The notes below the pieces were generated by a model, which searched no databases, was not told where the DNA came from, and saw only the letters and a program-made list of their open reading frames with translations. Of a stretch of 44,627 bases of DNA, positions 43,506-44,627 are shown one piece after another. Both the position numbers and the translations under genes were made by a program. This stretch comes from Spirochaetales bacterium (GTDB taxonomy: Bacteria > Spirochaetota > Spirochaetia > DSM-2461): the NCBI GenBank assembly GCA_003247135.1, contig QKAW01000051.1, positions 1-44,627 of the forward strand, given 5' to 3'. Positions within the stretch are counted from its first letter, which is position 1, and each line of letters starts with the position of its first letter.

Positions 43506-44627
43506 TTGTATAAAACTATTATAATCGGAGCCGGGGCTGCAGGATTATTTGCCGGGGCAAATCTCAATTCAGATACATTAATTTTGGAGTCTACCGGGAA
43601 AATTGGTCAAAAGATTCTGATAAGCGGTGGAGGTATGTGTAATTTAACTAACACAGAAAATACCGATATGTTTCTTACCAGATTCGGTGATAAAAAGAGA
43701 GCCAACTTTTTAAAACCATCATTACTAAATTTAGGTACAAAGAGAACTATTGAGTGGTTTGAATCCATAGGTTTGGAAACTGTAATAAGAGATGATGGAA
43801 AAGTCTTTCCTGTAAGTTTAAAGGCTCAAACAGTAGTAAATACCCTGCAAAGAGCAATTACAGAGAAAAACTTTTTAATAAAATATAACTCAAAAGTAAT
43901 CAAAATAGAAAAAAAACAAGGACATTTTATTATAAAGAGTGAAAGAGAGACTTATTCTTCACAGAATGTAATTCTTACAACCGGTGGAAAATCATTTCCC
44001 CAAACCGGATCAGATGGATCAGGTTATGCACTGGCCCAAAATCTGGGACATAAAATAGTTCCTCTAAAACCGGCTTTAACAAGGGTATTAATTGATAACT
44101 ATCCCTTTAAATCCCTGGCAGGAAACTCAGTAAGAAATTCCATGGTTGAGTTTTTTAGAAGTGGAGAGAACAAGCGGTATATGGTAGGGAATGGAGATTT
44201 ACTTTTTACACATCAGGGAGTATCAGGGCCGGTTATACTTGATAATTCCAGATTCATTGAAAACCGAGACCTGCTTTGTATAACCCTAGTTCCATGTAAC
44301 AACAAAGAGTTAAAAAGAGAAGAACTCATAAATCTCCAAATAGTTCTCTCAAGAAAGTATTAAAAAATACTAGGTTATCAACATCCTTAACAGAGGAATT
44401 ATTAACTTATTTATCTATAAAATCTGAAAAAAAAAGTGGTGAAATTAGTAAAAAGGAAAGACTGATTATTATAAATGCCCTACTTAACTTTCCATTTACG
44501 ATCTCAGGAATTACCGGATTTAATGGAGCTATGGTTACAGCCGGAGGAGTTGATCTGACTGAAATTGATCGAAAAACAATGGAGTCTAAAATTGTTCCAA
44601 ATCTCTTTTTTGCAGGTGAAATTATGG
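43506..44627 (+). pseudogene. HI0933/YhiN-type flavoprotein, frameshifted and cut by the window end
   Basis: The frame opens with TTG at 43506, two bases after argA, and begins YKTIIIGAGAAGLFAGAN, a FAD-binding motif, followed by ISGGGMCNLTN and TGGKSFPQTGSDGSGYALA, all typical of the HI0933 family. It stops at 44361-44363. The expected rest of the family continues in another frame from about 44333: SPNSSLKKVLKN, then GITGFNGAMVTAGGVDLTEI and ESKIVPNLFFAGEIM, up to the window edge. A single missing base near 44300-44333 explains this. It may be a real pseudogene or a sequencing slip. Function of the family is uncertain. Confidence 0.82.

Noticed and set aside
1..44627. CRISPR arrays, tRNA or rRNA genes, insertion sequences, prophage genes
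   Set aside because: No regularly spaced repeats, cloverleaf-like segments, rRNA stretches, transposases or phage proteins were recognised on either strand by reading; a tRNA scan or repeat finder would settle this.

Overview
The window is about 44.6 kb of AT-rich, densely packed bacterial chromosome. Gene families and style suggest a free-living, fermentative, motile spirochaete (Spirochaetales). This is an inference from several things seen together: two unrelated solute-binding proteins share an FASSNKE junction after the signal peptide; there are two methyl-accepting chemotaxis proteins; [FeFe]-hydrogenase maturases sit next to sugar phosphorolysis and ABC sugar uptake genes; and TTG/GTG starts are used. 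No rRNA, tRNA, CRISPR array, insertion sequence or phage gene was seen. No gene-free stretch exceeds about 200 bases.

Layout. 1-1531: end of an AIM24-family gene, a SWIB-domain gene and an IclR regulator with a large palindrome before it. 1642-6347: phosphate uptake genes pstS-pstC-pstA-pstB-phoU (minus strand), with 11-bp-spaced Pho-box-like repeats before pstS and before pstC and a terminator between them. 6438-9018: a soluble chemoreceptor and a DRE-TIM aldolase-type enzyme. 9200-13123: a tightly overlapping minus-strand operon encoding a corrinoid-binding protein, a UroD/MtaA-like protein without the usual zinc cysteines, a DUF1638 protein, a cytosolic GAF histidine kinase and a 61-residue protein. 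This is my best candidate for an undescribed system. 13171-15769: MgtC-like membrane protein and, divergently, a chemoreceptor with two zinc-type CZB repeats in its periplasmic region. 15877-16784: metA broken by a frameshifting deletion. 16791-20926: a sugar-binding AraC-type regulator convergent with cellobiose phosphorylase. 21023-25230: an oversized signal peptidase I, glmS and a small conserved-looking gene. 25337-30210: hydG-hydE-lyase-hydF. 30363-33259: a lipoprotein solute-binding protein divergent from a membrane histidine kinase. 33249-39581: LacI regulator, ABC sugar importer without its ATPase, and a GH31 glycosidase. 39763-44627: DUF4395 membrane protein, SPL-like radical SAM protein, an unknown protein, argA, and a frameshifted HI0933-type flavoprotein cut by the window end.

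Working together: cellobiose phosphorylase, the GH31 enzyme and the ABC importer fit uptake and breakdown of oligosaccharides. The hydrogenase maturases fit hydrogen-producing fermentation. The pst genes form a phosphate-starvation unit. Several genes (758, 13123, 15877, 31784, 39763, 40308) have a -10-like hexamer ending 6-8 bases before an ATG with no Shine-Dalgarno sequence, which suggests leaderless transcripts. Starts were moved from the longest open frame where a ribosome site decided it (pstA, soluble MCP, histidine kinase at 10861, both solute-binding proteins of family 1, the 90-residue gene, mgtC).
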